Shown here in pieces: positions 5,591 to 6,432 of a DNA stretch of 6,432 bases. Below the pieces are notes generated by a model. That model did not search any database. It was not told the DNA's origin and saw nothing but the letters and a program-made list of their open reading frames with translations. The position numbers and the translations under genes are program-made. Source of the stretch: an uncultured Bacillus sp. (GTDB taxonomy: Bacteria; Bacillota; Bacilli; Bacillales; DSM-1321); contig CAKQBC010000138.1 in NCBI GenBank assembly GCA_934215995.1, positions 1 to 6,432 of the forward strand, in the 5' to 3' direction. Numbering within the stretch: the first letter of the stretch is position 1; the number at the start of each line of letters is the position of its first letter.

Positions 5591-6432
5591 TCAATCGATA
5601 TCTTCATCTTCATATAGATCGTCGTAGCTGGATTCGATGCTGGCCTGGCTCAAAAGCGGATCCTCCTGCTGAACCGGATAGATTCCCGCTTCGCGCGCAT
5701 CCGTTTCACTCTTGATATCAATTTTCCAATTTGTCAACTTCGCTGCAAGGCGCGCATTTTGGCCGCGTTTGCCGATTGCGAGCGATAATTGGTAATCAGG
5801 CACGATAACTGTTGTAGCTTTTTCCTCTTTGTTTACGATTACCTCAAGCACCTTGGAAGGGCTTAGTGCATTCGCCACAAATTCTACAGGGTCTTCAGAC
5901 CATTTCACGATGTCGATCTTCTCGCCTTTCAGCTCATTGACGATCACTTGGACGCGCTGCCCTTTTTGGCCGACGCATGCGCCGACAGGATCAACGTTCG
6001 GAACATCCGTGCTTACGGAGATTTTGGAACGGTCTCCCGCTTCACGTGCAACAGATTTGATTTCAACCGTACCGTCGAAGATTTCAGGAACCTCTGTTTC
6101 AAACAGGCGCTTCAATAGTCCCGGATGTGTACGTGAAACAAAGATTTGCGGCCCTTTTGAAGTCTTTTCCACTTTCGTGATGTATACCTTGATGCGGTCA
6201 TGAGGCTTATACTGCTCATTCGGCATTTGCTCGCTTGCAGGGAGCAATGCTTCAATTTTGCCAAGGCTGACATAGATATAGCGGTTATCGACACGCTGAA
6301 CGATTCCGTTCATGATATCCTCTTCACGGTCGATGAACTCAGAATAGATGATGCCTCGCTCAGCCTCGCGGACACGCTGCGTCACAACCTGTTTCGCCGT
6401 TTGCGCTGCGATGCGTCCGAAGTCTTTCGGCG
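5591..6432 (-). CDS. nusA: Transcription termination/antitermination factor NusA, 5' end cut by the window
   Basis: NusA binds RNA polymerase and nascent RNA, enhancing pausing and intrinsic termination. About 279 residues are visible; the first 90 or so of the usual 370 lie beyond the right edge. The fragment begins with the end of the polymerase-binding N-domain ([20 protein letters not shown]). The S1 domain follows (about fragment residues 35-100, with [17 protein letters not shown]). KH1 contains [12 protein letters not shown] (149-160) and KH2 contains [10 protein letters not shown] (217-226), both with intact GxxG loops. The protein ends in a short acidic tail ([11 protein letters not shown]) and lacks the C-terminal acidic repeats of proteobacterial NusA, as in Bacillus. 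A GTG at 6385 is an internal valine, not the start. ylxR follows after 15 bases. Confidence 0.98.
   Translation of the reverse strand, partial: PKDFGRIAAQTAKQVVTQRVREAERGIIYSEFIDREEDIMNGIVQRVDNRYIYVSLGKIEALLPASEQMPNEQYKPHDRIKVYITKVEKTSKGPQIFVSRTHPGLLKRLFETEVPEIFDGTVEIKSVAREAGDRSKISVSTDVPNVDPVGACVGQKGQRVQVIVNELKGEKIDIVKWSEDPVEFVANALSPSKVLEVIVNKEEKATTVIVPDYQLSLAIGKRGQNARLAAKLTNWKIDIKSETDAREAGIYPVQQEDPLLSQASIESSYDDLYEDEDID

Noticed and set aside
774..6203. Many plus-strand open frames of 60-234 codons, including long ones inside infB
   Set aside because: They lie opposite strongly conserved minus-strand genes, have no recognisable domains and are expected antisense shadows.
6383..6385. GTG at 6385 as the nusA start
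   Set aside because: The frame stays open and conserved ([11 protein letters not shown]) to the window edge, so the codon is internal.

Overview
The window is a stretch of the conserved nusA-infB operon of a low-GC Gram-positive bacterium, read entirely from the minus strand. Gene order along transcription (right to left) is nusA (5' end cut off), ylxR/rnpM, ylxQ, infB, ylxP, rbfA, truB, ribF/ribC (3' end cut off). This order matches Bacillus subtilis and its relatives. The proteins also look bacillar: NusA ends in a short acidic tail after KH2, IF2 carries two IF2_N modules with an Asn/Lys/Gln-rich linker, and the FAD synthetase is a fused two-domain RibC. I place it in the Bacillaceae but cannot name a genus.

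Layout: 6432-5591 is nusA (S1, KH1, KH2, acidic tail). 5575-4994 holds the two small RNA-binding protein genes ylxR and ylxQ. 4974-2782 is infB. 2785-2507 is ylxP, whose GTG overlaps the infB stop. Then comes a 210-base gap dense in inverted repeats, rbfA (2296-1928), and a 233-base gap. The second gap holds a strong terminator-like double hairpin just after rbfA and three short palindromes. It is followed by truB (1694-774), an 83-base gap with a weak hairpin, and ribF (690 to the window edge). The upstream genes are tightly packed (overlap of 4 to gap of 19 bases), while the three downstream junctions are looser and structured, so the operon is probably subdivided around rbfA/truB.

Functionally the cluster links transcription elongation (NusA), RNase P or RNA binding (YlxR, YlxQ), translation initiation (IF2), 30S maturation (RbfA), tRNA pseudouridylation (TruB) and flavin cofactor synthesis (RibF). 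All eight proteins are ordinary family members with intact key motifs in the visible parts. I saw no mobile element, CRISPR array, tRNA or rRNA.

The parts worth a second look are non-coding. The main one is the rbfA-truB junction, where a near-ideal ribosome binding site and ATG sit at the foot of the terminator hairpin and open a 40-codon reading frame through it. The second is the structured ylxP-rbfA gap. I found no clearly undescribed multi-gene system here.
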